A stretch of 64,000 nucleotides of DNA, from contig CBDIHH010000004.1 of NCBI GenBank assembly GCA_965279095.1, positions 1 to 64,000 of the forward strand. Direction: 5' to 3'. This document shows positions 33,887 through 44,797 of the stretch, in pieces (position 1 is the stretch's first letter; every line of letters begins with the position of its first letter). Made by a program: the position numbers and the translations under genes. This DNA is from CBDIHH01 sp965279095 (GTDB lineage Bacteria; Pseudomonadota; Alphaproteobacteria; Caulobacterales; Caulobacteraceae). Below the pieces are notes generated by a model. The model was not told the origin of the DNA and made no database searches. It saw nothing but the letters and a program-made list of their open reading frames with translations.

Positions 33887-34855
33887 ATGAGCCTGTTCGA
33901 CCGCTTCGGGTCCGGGCGTCGCCGGCGACGGGCGCAGACGGCCCTGGCGGGGGCCGCGGCCAAGGGCGCGGTCTGGCGCTTCCACCACCACATCTTCGAC
34001 CGGTTCACAGCCTTCGAGGGCGAGGTCCCCCTTGATTTCCACGTCTGCTATCTCGGCGACCGCTTCCGCACCGACGTCGTCGACTGGCCGGTGGTGCGCA
34101 AGGAGGCGCGCGTCTGGCCGCGTTTGCCGGCCTACGACGAGGAATATTTCGAGTGGATCGATGTCCTCGAGGCCGTGGACGAGGCCGGGGATGTCTTCAC
34201 CATGCTGGAGTTGGGCGCCGGCTTCGGTCGCTGGAGCGCCCGTGGCGCCCTGGCCGCCCGCCAGCGCGGCAAGCCGGTTCGCCTGGGCCTGGCCGAGGCG
34301 GACCCCAGGCACATCGGCTGGATCCGGCGGAACATGGCCGACAACGGGGTGGCGACCGGGGACTATCGCATCTTCCCGGCCGCCGTCGCGGGAACGCACG
34401 GGCAAGCCACCTTCGCCGTGGGCAAGCCGGCGGCCGAGGGCGAGACAGAGTGGTTCGGCCAGTCGGTGGTGGAAGGCCGGCCGGGCGCGGTGGTGGGCGA
34501 CTACCACGGGGCGCCCCTGGTGGCCCTGGACGGCGGGTGGACGGGAATCGTCGTGCCCCAGGTCCCCCTGTCGGAGATTCTCGGCTGCTACGGCCTGATC
34601 GACCTGGCCGACTTCGACCTGCAGGGCTGCGAGGCCGACGCCATCGAGGAGGCCATCCGGCCCCTGACCCGCCAGGTGCGCCGTCTGCACATCGGCACCC
34701 ACGGCCCGCAGATCGAGGCGCGGCTGCGGCAGGTGCTGGGCCGCCACGGCTGGGTGTGCCTGCGCGACTTCGCGGTGGGCCAGGACCAGGACACGCCCTT
34801 CGGGCGCATGGGCTTCGTTGACGGGGTGCAATCCTGGCTGAACCCTCGCCTATAG
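33887..34855 (+). CDS. FkbM-family methyltransferase, paralogue 1
   Basis: This 322-residue SAM-dependent methyltransferase has the SAM motif MLELGAGFGRWSARGALAAR (residues about 105-124), followed by LGLAEADPRHIGWIRRNMADNG. The FkbM region is LIDLADFDLQGCEADAIEEAI and VRRLHIGTHGPQIEARLRQVLG, and it ends GVQSWLNPRL. Many FkbM enzymes O-methylate sugars of surface glycans. A clear paralogue lies at 43130-44104 on the opposite strand, sharing EYFEWIDVLEAV, the THG-x-IEARLR segment and the terminal GVQ-W-NPRL. The ATG at 33887 is internal to a longer open frame that overlaps ilvA and is discarded. Confidence 0.82.
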   Translation: MSLFDRFGSGRRRRRAQTALAGAAAKGAVWRFHHHIFDRFTAFEGEVPLDFHVCYLGDRFRTDVVDWPVVRKEARVWPRLPAYDEEYFEWIDVLEAVDEAGDVFTMLELGAGFGRWSARGALAARQRGKPVRLGLAEADPRHIGWIRRNMADNGVATGDYRIFPAAVAGTHGQATFAVGKPAAEGETEWFGQSVVEGRPGAVVGDYHGAPLVALDGGWTGIVVPQVPLSEILGCYGLIDLADFDLQGCEADAIEEAIRPLTRQVRRLHIGTHGPQIEARLRQVLGRHGWVCLRDFAVGQDQDTPFGRMGFVDGVQSWLNPRL

Positions 34856-34875
34856 GGTGAGGCGGGCGAAGGGCG

Positions 34876-36693
34876 CTAGGCGTCGAACTCCGCCACCAGG
34901 TGCCCCGGCGAGACCTCCACCAGTTTCGGCGTGTAGAACGGCCCCGCCCCGTCCACGGGCAGGCGGGACGGCAGGAAGCGCAGGGCGCTCTTGGGGTCCA
35001 TGGGGCTGGGCGGCTCGCCGGGCAGCTTGACCCGCACCCGGGCGCGCTCGCGCACCGGGTCGGGGATCGGCGCCGCCGAGAGCAGGGCGCGGGTATAGGG
35101 ATGCTGCGGGGCGGCGTAGATGCGCTCGCGGGTCCCGCTCTCCACCACCCGGCCCATGTAGAGCACCATCACCCGGTGGCTGATCTCGCGCACCACCGCC
35201 AGGTCGTGGCTGATGAACAGCATGGCCATGCCCAGGCTCTTCTGCAGGTCGATCAGCAGGTCGATGATCTGGGCGCGGATGGAGACATCGAGGGCCGACA
35301 CCGCCTCGTCGCAGATCACCAGGGCGGGTTGCAGGATCATCGCCCGGGCGATGCCGACGCGCTGGTTCTGGCCGCCGGACAGTTCGTGCGGATAGCGATT
35401 GATCAGGTCCGGCGCGAGCCCGACCCGGGTCATCATCGCCGCCACCCCGGCGTCGCGCTCGGCGCGGCCCATGTCGGGGCGGTGGGCGCGGTAGGGCTCG
35501 GCGATGCTGTCGCCGATGGTCATGCGCGGATCCAGGCTGGCCAGGGGGTCCTGGAACACGATCTGCAGGTCCTTGCGCGCGGCCTGCATCTCCGCCCGGT
35601 CGGCCCGGGTGATGTCGCGGCCCATCAGGGTGACAGCGCCGGCGTTGGGCGGCAGCAGGCCCAGCACCGCGCGGGCCAGGGTCGACTTGCCCGATCCGCT
35701 CTCGCCGACAATGCCGAGGGTCTCCCCGCGCCGCACCGAGAGGCTGACATGGTCCACCGCGCGCAGGGTCAGGGGCTTGCCGATCCAGCCCTGGCGGAGG
35801 GGAAAGTCGACCACGATGTCGGCGGCCTCCACCACCACCGGGGCGTCGGCGGCGGGCGGCGCGATGGCCGGGCGGCCGCCGCGGTCGTCGTCCGGGGCCC
35901 GGTCCAGGCGCGGGATCGCGTCGAGCAGGGCGCGGGTATAGGACGAGCGCGGGGCGGAGAAGACCTGGTCCACGAGGCCGGTCTCGACGAAGCCGCCATC
36001 CTTCATCACGCAGACGCGGTCGGCCAGCCGGGCGATGACCCCCATGTCATGGGTGATCAGCACCATGGCCGCGCCGGTCTCGTCCTTCAGCTGCGCCATC
36101 AGGTCGAGGATCTCCGCCTGGACGGTGACGTCGAGCGCCGTGGTCGGCTCGTCGGCGATCAGCAGCCGGGGGTCGCTGGCCATGGCGCCCGCGATCATCA
36201 CCCGCTGGCGCATGCCGCCGGACAGTTCGTGCGGATACTGGTCCAGCCGCCGGGCCGCGTCGGGGATGCGCACCCGCTCCAGCCAGTCCTTGGCCCGCGC
36301 CCGCGCCGCGGCGCCGCCCAGGCCCAGATGCCGCCGCAGGGGCTCGGCGATCTGCTCGCCGACCTTCACGTGCGGGGTTAGGGCGGTCAGGGGGTCCTGG
36401 AAGATCATGGTCATCTTCGAGCCGCGGATGCGGTTCATCGCCTGGGGGCCAAGTCCGATCAGCTCCTGTCCCTGGAACAGCGCCGACCCCTGGGCCCGGC
36501 CGTTGTCGGCCAGCAGCCCCATGACCGTCATGAAGGTCTGGCTCTTGCCCGACCCGCTCTCGCCGACCACACCCAGGCATTCCCCGGCCGCCACCTGGAG
36601 CGAGACCCCGCGCACCGCCTGAACGGCGCCGTCCTGGGTGTCGAAGGACACCGTCAGGTCACGGACGGCGAGGATGGGCGCGGACTCGGCCAA
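34876..36693 (-). CDS. ABC transporter ATPase with two nucleotide-binding domains, oligopeptide/YejF type
   Basis: This 605-residue fusion of two ABC ATPases resembles YejF/GsiA (DppD-DppF fusion). Walker A motifs are GESGSGKS (44-51) and a second GESGSGKST near 335. Signature motifs are LSGGMRQRV and LSGGQNQRV, with Walker B ADEPTTALD and CDEAVSALD. It would drive import of peptides, nickel or microcin-like solutes, but no permease or binding-protein gene is adjacent, so it is an orphan in this window. The usual C-terminal C-x3-x-RC motif of the oligopeptide branch is replaced by cysteine-free SALRFLPSRLP. The gene interrupts the glycan cluster on the opposite strand. Confidence 0.88.
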   Translation of the reverse strand: MAESAPILAVRDLTVSFDTQDGAVQAVRGVSLQVAAGECLGVVGESGSGKSQTFMTVMGLLADNGRAQGSALFQGQELIGLGPQAMNRIRGSKMTMIFQDPLTALTPHVKVGEQIAEPLRRHLGLGGAAARARAKDWLERVRIPDAARRLDQYPHELSGGMRQRVMIAGAMASDPRLLIADEPTTALDVTVQAEILDLMAQLKDETGAAMVLITHDMGVIARLADRVCVMKDGGFVETGLVDQVFSAPRSSYTRALLDAIPRLDRAPDDDRGGRPAIAPPAADAPVVVEAADIVVDFPLRQGWIGKPLTLRAVDHVSLSVRRGETLGIVGESGSGKSTLARAVLGLLPPNAGAVTLMGRDITRADRAEMQAARKDLQIVFQDPLASLDPRMTIGDSIAEPYRAHRPDMGRAERDAGVAAMMTRVGLAPDLINRYPHELSGGQNQRVGIARAMILQPALVICDEAVSALDVSIRAQIIDLLIDLQKSLGMAMLFISHDLAVVREISHRVMVLYMGRVVESGTRERIYAAPQHPYTRALLSAAPIPDPVRERARVRVKLPGEPPSPMDPKSALRFLPSRLPVDGAGPFYTPKLVEVSPGHLVAEFDA

Positions 36694-36861
36694 GGGTGTC
36701 TCCTGCTGCGGAGGGCAACCCTAGCGTCCGCCAGGGCTGGCGCAATCGGGCTTGCGCTTTGGCGGGCGCCGGTTAAACCGCCTGGAGCCGCCGAGGCCGC
36801 CGCCCCTCGTCAAGGGACGAGCAAACACGGCGGCGTTGCCGGAGAACGGGCGGCGACCGAC

Positions 36862-39800
36862 ATGCTTTCAGTGATCCTGTACGGCCGCAACGACAGCCAC
36901 GGCTACAATCTGCACAAGCGCGCGGCCATCAGCCTGAACGCCATCGCGCACCTGCTGAGCGACCCCGACGACGAGATCATCTTCGTCGACTACAACACCC
37001 CCGACGACCTGCCGACCTTTCCCGAGGCCATCGCCGACACCCTGACGGCCCAGGCCATCGAGCGGCTTCGCGTGCTGCGGGTGCGCCCGCGCGAGCATGA
37101 GGCGCGCTTTGCCGCCCGCACCCATCTGGTCGCCTTGGAGCCGATCGCGCGCAACGTCGCCATCCGCCGCTCCAACCCCAACAACCGCTGGGTGCTGTCC
37201 ACCAACACCGACATGATCTTCGTGCCGCGGGGGACGGGCGGCGGCGACCTCACCGCTATCGCCGCGGGCCTGGCCGACGGCTTCTACCACCTGCCGCGGT
37301 TCGAACTGCCCGAGGGCCTGTGGGAGACCCTCGACCGGAAGGATCCCGAGGCGATCATCGGCGGCGCCCGCGAATGGGGCGAGCGCTTCCACCTCAATGA
37401 GATCGTCCATTCCGGATCCGACAACCTCTATGACGGCCCCGGCGACTTCCAGCTGTTCCTGCGCGACGACCTGTTCGAGATCGGCGGCTTTCACGAGGCG
37501 ATGATCCGCGGCTGGCACCTGGACGCCAATGTCGCGCGGCGCATGCGCATCAAGCGCGGCCAGGTGTCCACGGCCCTGGACCGGATGATCGGCTACCACT
37601 GCGACCACACGCGGATGGCCTCGGCCTACCACAAGGCCGACCGGGTGGAGAACGACCCGGTGCGGTTCGTCGACCAGGTCAAAGAGCCCCAGATCCCCGA
37701 GCAGATGCAGACCTGGGGCCTGCCCGATGTGGATATCGAGGAGCTGAAGCTCGGCGAGGCCTCCGGCGCCCGCTACCTGCGCGCCCTCGAGGCAACGGTG
37801 CCCGGCCGCCTGCAGGGCTTCCTCGAGACCCGCTACATGGTCGAGTCGCACGGCCGCCTCGGCTACGACCTCGCCCATGTCCTGCCCTATCTGCTGGACA
37901 TGGTCGCGTGCATCCCGCCCTCGGCGCGGATCGGCTATGTCGGTGGGCGCGCCGACACCTTCGCCGCCTTCGCCCGCGGCTGGGACGTCATGGGCGGCGC
38001 CCGCCCGGTGCTCATCCCCGACACGGCGCCCTGGCTGGCCGCCGTCGGCGCCCGCAGCGAGACGGTCCCGATCGACCGGTGGCTGGAAGAGACCGACTTT
38101 TTCGTCTTTGAGATCGGCTCGGAGACCGCCGACGACCAGGGCGCCCTCAGCGTCGAGGACAGCGCCCGGCTGTGGGTGGTGGACCAGGCCTTCAAGGCCG
38201 CCGCCGCCGCCGACAAGGCGCGGCCGGCCCGGGGGGAGGGGCCGCGGCGGGCCTTCGTCGTCAACGCCATCCACAACTTCTTCGAGCCGCAGGTCCTCAA
38301 TGCGATGGCCGTCACCCTGACGCCGTTCAGCTCACGGATCCGCCACGGCTACATCGGCGACCGCAGCGCCGCGCGGACCCGGGGGGCGAGCCCGGCCGGC
38401 CGGGCGGCCATGGCGGCCCTGGGGTCGCTGGAGCCGCCCCAGCCCATCGAGGCCGCGCGCCTCAACGCCCTCATCCGTCGCCTCGATCCCGCCACGCCGG
38501 CCGATCCCGCCTGGCGCGAGGCCGCCCGGGTGGCGGGCGAGATCGTCGCCTGGCGCGAGGCGGGGATCGCGGGCCTGTTCGACGGGGTCGCCGCCGTGGA
38601 CGAGATTCTGCAGGGGGTCCTGGAGCGGCGGCCGTCGCTCCGCGCCGCCGCGGGCCTTCTGTCCGCCGACGCCGGTCGCGGCGCCGACAGCCGGCTGGTC
38701 CGGCTGGAGGACTGGGACGACCCCGACTGGATCGCCCTCGCCCGCACCCTGTTCACCAACCGCGACCACGCCGACCTGTTCGAGCGCGAGGCCTGGACCT
38801 GGGAGCGCGTGACCCTGGCCGCCAACCTGTTCAAGGCCCTTCCCGCGGCAGGCCGGCCCACGGTGCTGGTGGCGGGGGGCCAGCCGGAGCGGCTGGCGTT
38901 CGTGCTCGCGCACATGGGCTGCGCGGTGGACATCGTCGACCCCGAGGCCCTGGGCCGCGGCGAGCGCCGCGCCAACGACTGGCGCGGCCAGTTCGCCGCC
39001 GAGGGCTGGGTGAGCCCCCGGCCCGTGGGGTTGATCGACGATCGCCCCGCCGGCTTCGTCTATGACGCGGTCCTGCTGCCCCAGAGCAGCCTGTTCGCCC
39101 GCTTCCGCGCCGGGGCGGGGGCCCTGTTGCGCGAGGCCTCCGCCCAGCTTCGCCCCGGCGGCCACCTGGGGATGGCGGCCGTGTGTCAGGTGCTGGAGGC
39201 CGACGGACGCTATCTGGAGCACGGCGTGCCCGCGGCCCTGGTGCGCGACGGCCGCCTCAGCCGCGCCGTGGCCGACCTGACCGATCTGCAGCCCGTCGGC
39301 GGCGTCGACGGCCGGCTGACCCCGCGCACCTTCGACCGCCTGCGCGAGGATCCCGCCGACAGCGGCGGGCCGCCCGGCCTGCTGACGGGCTTCCTGCCCC
39401 AGGTCGACGCCGCCGGGGTGTGGCGTTTCTGCAAGCGCGCCGACGACAGCGCCGACTGGCTGGCCTTCGCCGAGGTCCTTCGCGACGGCCGCTACGACGC
39501 CGCCGAGTCAGCCCCCCCGCCGGTCACGCCCGCCGGCGAGGCGGGGGCTCCGCCCGCCTCCACGGTTTTCAGCGCGGATGATCTGGAGGCGGCGGAGTTC
39601 GGCGCCGACCAGAGCCTGCGCGGCGGCGGCGTCTTCGCCGGGCTGACCGCCCGGCCGGGCGTGGCCCACACCCCCACGGCCTTGACCATCGGCGCCGCCT
39701 TCGGCCCCGCCCTGGCCGCCACCGCCGACCTCGGCCGGCTGGCGCCGGGCGCCTATGAACTGGCCATCGAGCTGTTGGTGCGCGGCGTCGATCGGCCCGG

Positions 39801-39993
39801 ACCGATCCTGGCGGTGGGCGTGGTCGGCAAGGGGGGCCTCGTGCTGGAGCACGTGGAGACAGCCGGCGCCCCCGGCCGTGTCCTGATCGATCTGGAGTTT
39901 GACGCCGGCCCCGAGGGCCGCCGCGGCGTGGGCCTCGTGCTCAAGGCCCTGGGCGGCGCCGATTTCGACGTCGTCGATGTCGTGCTGAGATGA
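36862..39993 (+). CDS. Giant multidomain glycosyltransferase/methyltransferase-like protein A
   Basis: This 1043-residue protein is not assigned to a named family. The N-terminal 250 residues look like a GT-A glycosyltransferase: strand LSVILYGRNDSHGYNLHKRA, DDEIIFVDYNTPDDLPTFP, a D-x-D-like STNTDMIF (113-120) and an acceptor-side motif GGFHEAMIRGWHLDANVARRM. A Rossmann-like segment follows (about 355-420, IGYVGGRADTFAAF), then VVNAIHNFF...TPFSSRIRHGYIGD (about 470-505). A second Rossmann unit resembling a methyltransferase (about 665-860, VLVAGGQPERLAFVLAHMG) and a beta-rich tail close the protein. Its paralogue is at 44798-47914. The stop overlaps the next gene's ATG. Confidence 0.75.
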   Translation: MLSVILYGRNDSHGYNLHKRAAISLNAIAHLLSDPDDEIIFVDYNTPDDLPTFPEAIADTLTAQAIERLRVLRVRPREHEARFAARTHLVALEPIARNVAIRRSNPNNRWVLSTNTDMIFVPRGTGGGDLTAIAAGLADGFYHLPRFELPEGLWETLDRKDPEAIIGGAREWGERFHLNEIVHSGSDNLYDGPGDFQLFLRDDLFEIGGFHEAMIRGWHLDANVARRMRIKRGQVSTALDRMIGYHCDHTRMASAYHKADRVENDPVRFVDQVKEPQIPEQMQTWGLPDVDIEELKLGEASGARYLRALEATVPGRLQGFLETRYMVESHGRLGYDLAHVLPYLLDMVACIPPSARIGYVGGRADTFAAFARGWDVMGGARPVLIPDTAPWLAAVGARSETVPIDRWLEETDFFVFEIGSETADDQGALSVEDSARLWVVDQAFKAAAAADKARPARGEGPRRAFVVNAIHNFFEPQVLNAMAVTLTPFSSRIRHGYIGDRSAARTRGASPAGRAAMAALGSLEPPQPIEAARLNALIRRLDPATPADPAWREAARVAGEIVAWREAGIAGLFDGVAAVDEILQGVLERRPSLRAAAGLLSADAGRGADSRLVRLEDWDDPDWIALARTLFTNRDHADLFEREAWTWERVTLAANLFKALPAAGRPTVLVAGGQPERLAFVLAHMGCAVDIVDPEALGRGERRANDWRGQFAAEGWVSPRPVGLIDDRPAGFVYDAVLLPQSSLFARFRAGAGALLREASAQLRPGGHLGMAAVCQVLEADGRYLEHGVPAALVRDGRLSRAVADLTDLQPVGGVDGRLTPRTFDRLREDPADSGGPPGLLTGFLPQVDAAGVWRFCKRADDSADWLAFAEVLRDGRYDAAESAPPPVTPAGEAGAPPASTVFSADDLEAAEFGADQSLRGGGVFAGLTARPGVAHTPTALTIGAAFGPALAATADLGRLAPGAYELAIELLVRGVDRPGPILAVGVVGKGGLVLEHVETAGAPGRVLIDLEFDAGPEGRRGVGLVLKALGGADFDVVDVVLR

Positions 39994-40988
39994 TCAAGGG
40001 TCTGATCCGCAGTCTGGTCCGCCGGGCCGCCGGCCTGCCGTCGACGGACGAGCTCCTGCGCCTCACCGACGCCGCGGGCCATCCCAACGTCAACGCCCTG
40101 TGGGCGGCGACCAAGGACATCGAGGCGCTGAAGCTCAATGTGAAGATGCTGGCCTATGAGCTGGCCCATTCGCTGGAGCACCGGTTGCAGGCCATACCGG
40201 CGGACGGGCCGCGGACCATCGGCCTGGAGTGCAAGCCGGTCACCCAGGCCGACATCGAGACCCGCTGGTTCCGGGGCTGGTGCGAGCAGCTGCGCGAGCG
40301 GCCGCGCTACCATCGGTCCTTGTGGGAATACGCCTATGTTCTCCAGGCTCTCCACGAGGGCGGCGGGCTAAGGCCCGGCGCCCGGCTGATTGGCCTGGAA
40401 GCGGGCGAACAGCCGCTGGCCAGCTACCTCGCCCGCCTGGGCCTGCCCGCCACCGTCACCGGACCCACCCCCCCGCGGCATCTGGAGACCCAGGTCGACC
40501 TCGGGCCCTTCCGGACCCTGATCGAGCACCTGCCGGACGCCAAGGGGGCGGCGCGCGGCGCCTATGACGCCATCTGGTCGACCGGCGCCGCCTCGCGCCA
40601 GGGCTCCCTGCAGCGGGGCATGGACTTCATCGCCGGATCCATGGACCTGCTCAAGCCCGGCGGCGTCGCCGTCCACCTGCTGCAGTTCAACTACGCCGAC
40701 GACGCCCGGACCGTCGACGACTGGGACACCGTGCTGTTCCAGCGCCGTCACATCGAGGCCCTGCACGCGCGCCTCGTCGCCGAAGGCCACCGCCCCGCCT
40801 CGCTGAACTTCCATGTCGGCCACCAGCCCCTGGACCGCTACGTCGACCTGCCGCCTTTCGCCCTCGGGGGAACGACATCCTTCGAGCGGCTGTGGCGCGA
40901 CGGGTGGGAAAGCGCCCATCTGAAGGTGTCGATCGACGGTTTCGCCTGTACCTCGTTCGGGATGATGGTGCGCAAGGCGGCGCCTTGA
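39990..40988 (+). CDS. Methyltransferase-like protein coupled to giant protein A
   Basis: This 332-residue protein starts at the ATG of an ATGA overlap with the upstream giant gene, so the two are made together. The N-terminal 80 residues are helical and likely coiled-coil (LWAATKDIEALKLNVKMLAYELAHSLEHRL, in parts). A class I SAM-like fold then appears with motif LIGLEAGEQPLASYLARLGLPATVTG in place of the usual E-x-G-x-G, and a late core motif DLLKPGGVAVHLLQFNYAD. The glycine loop is degenerate, so SAM binding is uncertain. Proteins of this style occur in polysaccharide clusters. It may methylate or recognise the glycan made by giant protein A. Confidence 0.7.
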   Translation: MIKGLIRSLVRRAAGLPSTDELLRLTDAAGHPNVNALWAATKDIEALKLNVKMLAYELAHSLEHRLQAIPADGPRTIGLECKPVTQADIETRWFRGWCEQLRERPRYHRSLWEYAYVLQALHEGGGLRPGARLIGLEAGEQPLASYLARLGLPATVTGPTPPRHLETQVDLGPFRTLIEHLPDAKGAARGAYDAIWSTGAASRQGSLQRGMDFIAGSMDLLKPGGVAVHLLQFNYADDARTVDDWDTVLFQRRHIEALHARLVAEGHRPASLNFHVGHQPLDRYVDLPPFALGGTTSFERLWRDGWESAHLKVSIDGFACTSFGMMVRKAAP

Positions 40989-41082
40989 CCCCTTAGTCTG
41001 ATCCACAGCATAACCATATATTCTCAAACTGAGCATAAGTGGTCGGCGGGCCCCGCGGCGGCCCCGCCCCAAGGACAGCGGC
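40989..41082 (+). promoter_or_regulatory. AT-rich promoter region of nadE
   Basis: This 94-bp gap contains the only AT-rich patch of the area (ATAACCATATATTCTCAAAC near 41008-41027), flanked by two GCATAA repeats, followed by a GC-rich leader and AAGGACAGCGGC before the nadE ATG. It indicates that nadE has its own promoter, separate from the upstream glycan genes. Confidence 0.45.
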
Positions 41083-43125
<2,043 letters not shown>

Positions 43126-43129
43126 GGCC

Positions 43130-44104
43130 TCACAGGCGCGGGTTCACCCAGGTCTGCACGCCGTCGTTGAAGTCGTAGCGGCCGAAGTCGGTGTCGCTGG
43201 CGGTCCCGCACGGATAGTCGCGCAGGCAGGTCCAGCCGGCGGCGGGCAGCATCTCGCGCAGGCGCGCCTCGATGTCCGCCCCGTGGGTGCCGATGTGCAT
43301 TCGCCGCACCTTGGCGCCCAGGGGCAGCAGGGCAGAAGCGATGGCGTCGGCCTCGGCGCCCTGCAGGTCGAAGTCGATCAGGTCGATGAGGTCGTAGTCC
43401 GCCAACAGGGTGGCCAGTGCCATCTGCGGGACGACGATCACCCGCGCCCCGCCCGGAAACTCCGTGACGGGCCGCCCGAAATGCTCGCCCACCACGGGAA
43501 AGTCCCCCAGGCCCCCGCCGACGATGGACTGGCCGTACCAGGCCTCCGGGACGTCGGGGGCGTCGACGCAGAACACCGCCTCGCCGTCATCCGCCGCCAC
43601 CGCCACAGGATAGAGCCGGTACTGGTCGGGGGTCACGCCGTTGTCGGCCATATGCTGCCGCAGCCATTGGGCATGCTCGGGCTCCGCCTCCGCCAGACCC
43701 AGGCGCAGGTCGACGATCCCCCGGCTACGCGCCGCCAGGGCCGCCCGCGAGGTCCACCGGCCATAGCCGGCGCCCAGTTCGAGCATGGTGAAGCGGTCCC
43801 CTGCGGCCCGCACGGCCTCCAGGATGTCGATCCATTCGAAATATTCTTCGCTCGGCTCCGGCCATTGGGCGGTGACGGGGCCGGGCGGCGGCGGCTCGAC
43901 GCCGATGAAGTGCGGTCGGGTCAAGGATCCCAGGGCGCAGACCACGGCGCCATGCGGATCCCCCTGAAAGGCCTGGAAGGCTTCGAACACCGGGTGGTGG
44001 TGGCCCGACCAGGCCGCGGGAGCGGGCGCCGTCGGCGGCGTTTCCGGCGCCTCGAGGCGCACGGAGGGCCGGCGAAGCCGGTCGAGAAAGCGCCGCAAAG
44101 CCAT
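43130..44104 (-). CDS. FkbM-family methyltransferase, paralogue 2
   Basis: This 324-residue paralogue of the 33887-34855 protein has SAM motif MLELGAGYGRWTSRAALAAR, LGLAEAEPEHAQWLRQHMADNG, the core LIDLIDFDLQGAEADAIASAL, VRRMHIGTHGADIEARLREML and the C-terminus GVQTWVNPRL. The region around EYFEWIDILEAVRAAGDRFTMLELGAG is nearly the same as in paralogue 1. The start at 44104 gives MALRRFLDRLRRP; the frame runs on to 44512 but overlaps the divergent secreted-protein gene. It reads away from giant gene B's 3' end. Both copies probably methylate similar sugar positions, or each serves one of the two giant proteins. Confidence 0.82.
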   Translation of the reverse strand: MALRRFLDRLRRPSVRLEAPETPPTAPAPAAWSGHHHPVFEAFQAFQGDPHGAVVCALGSLTRPHFIGVEPPPPGPVTAQWPEPSEEYFEWIDILEAVRAAGDRFTMLELGAGYGRWTSRAALAARSRGIVDLRLGLAEAEPEHAQWLRQHMADNGVTPDQYRLYPVAVAADDGEAVFCVDAPDVPEAWYGQSIVGGGLGDFPVVGEHFGRPVTEFPGGARVIVVPQMALATLLADYDLIDLIDFDLQGAEADAIASALLPLGAKVRRMHIGTHGADIEARLREMLPAAGWTCLRDYPCGTASDTDFGRYDFNDGVQTWVNPRL

Positions 44105-44266
44105 GTCCCACTGCCAACCAAGCCGACCCAGGGGCGCCGGACGTCCCTCTCTATCATGGGCGCGGGCGGAAGCCAGGGACCGGGCGCTTGCCCCCGAGGT
44201 TCGGCGCGGGCTAATCCAGGGCGCGCGCAGGACCTCGTCAGGCGGCGCCATCGCCTCGGGAGAGAC

Positions 44267-44785
44267 ATGACACGGCTCGCACTCCTCGCCGCCGCCGCGA
44301 CCCTGACGGCCCTCGCCGCCCCGGCCGCCGCCGCGCCCCTGCTCCTGATCGAGGGCGGGGATACCTCCGTGGTGGTGCTGGACCTGGGCGCCCGCGACGT
44401 CACGGGCGACATCCGGGCGGCCAGGATCTATCGCGGTCAGATCGCCTCGGGCGGCCAGCCGCGGTCGGTGACCGGCGAGAAGCGCGCCTTCGACTGCCCC
44501 GGCCGCCGCCAACAGCTCGTCGCCCGGCTCGCGCCCAGTCCCACAGGTCCGACTCAGGAGATCCGCGCCGAGTCCGCCTGGGAGCCGATCGGGTGGAAAT
44601 CCCCGATGGACTATGCCGCGACCGCGGTCTGCCTGGGCCTCTATGACAAGGACCTCATCTCGGCCAAGACCGATGTGCCGGCCATCCTGAGGTCCCTCGA
44701 ACAGGTCTGGCAGCCCGGCGCCTACCAGCCGCCGGTCCAGCCCGTGGATCCCCCACGCCGCCGCTCCTGGCGGCGGCCGTTCTAG
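44267..44785 (+). CDS. Small secreted protein, function unknown
   Basis: This 172-residue protein has a clear Sec signal (MTRLALLAAAATLTALAAPAAAAP). The ATG at 44267 has GGGAG 5 bases upstream. The mature part has two to three cysteines (AFDCPGRRQQLV, AVCLGLYDKDL) and a Pro/Arg-rich end (PPRRRSWRRPF). No family is recognised. Segments VVVLDLGARDV and SAWEPIGWKSPMDYAATAVCLGLY look like a compact beta-fold; similar small exported proteins are common in Caulobacterales. It is divergent from FkbM paralogue 2 and converges on giant gene B with a 12-base gap between stops. Confidence 0.75.
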   Translation: MTRLALLAAAATLTALAAPAAAAPLLLIEGGDTSVVVLDLGARDVTGDIRAARIYRGQIASGGQPRSVTGEKRAFDCPGRRQQLVARLAPSPTGPTQEIRAESAWEPIGWKSPMDYAATAVCLGLYDKDLISAKTDVPAILRSLEQVWQPGAYQPPVQPVDPPRRRSWRRPF

Positions 44786-44797
44786 GGCGCGTCGGAC

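Noticed and set aside
44267..44785. Secreted protein as an effector of the glycan system
   Set aside because: Only proximity supports it; there is no domain or shared operon, so it is listed as unknown.
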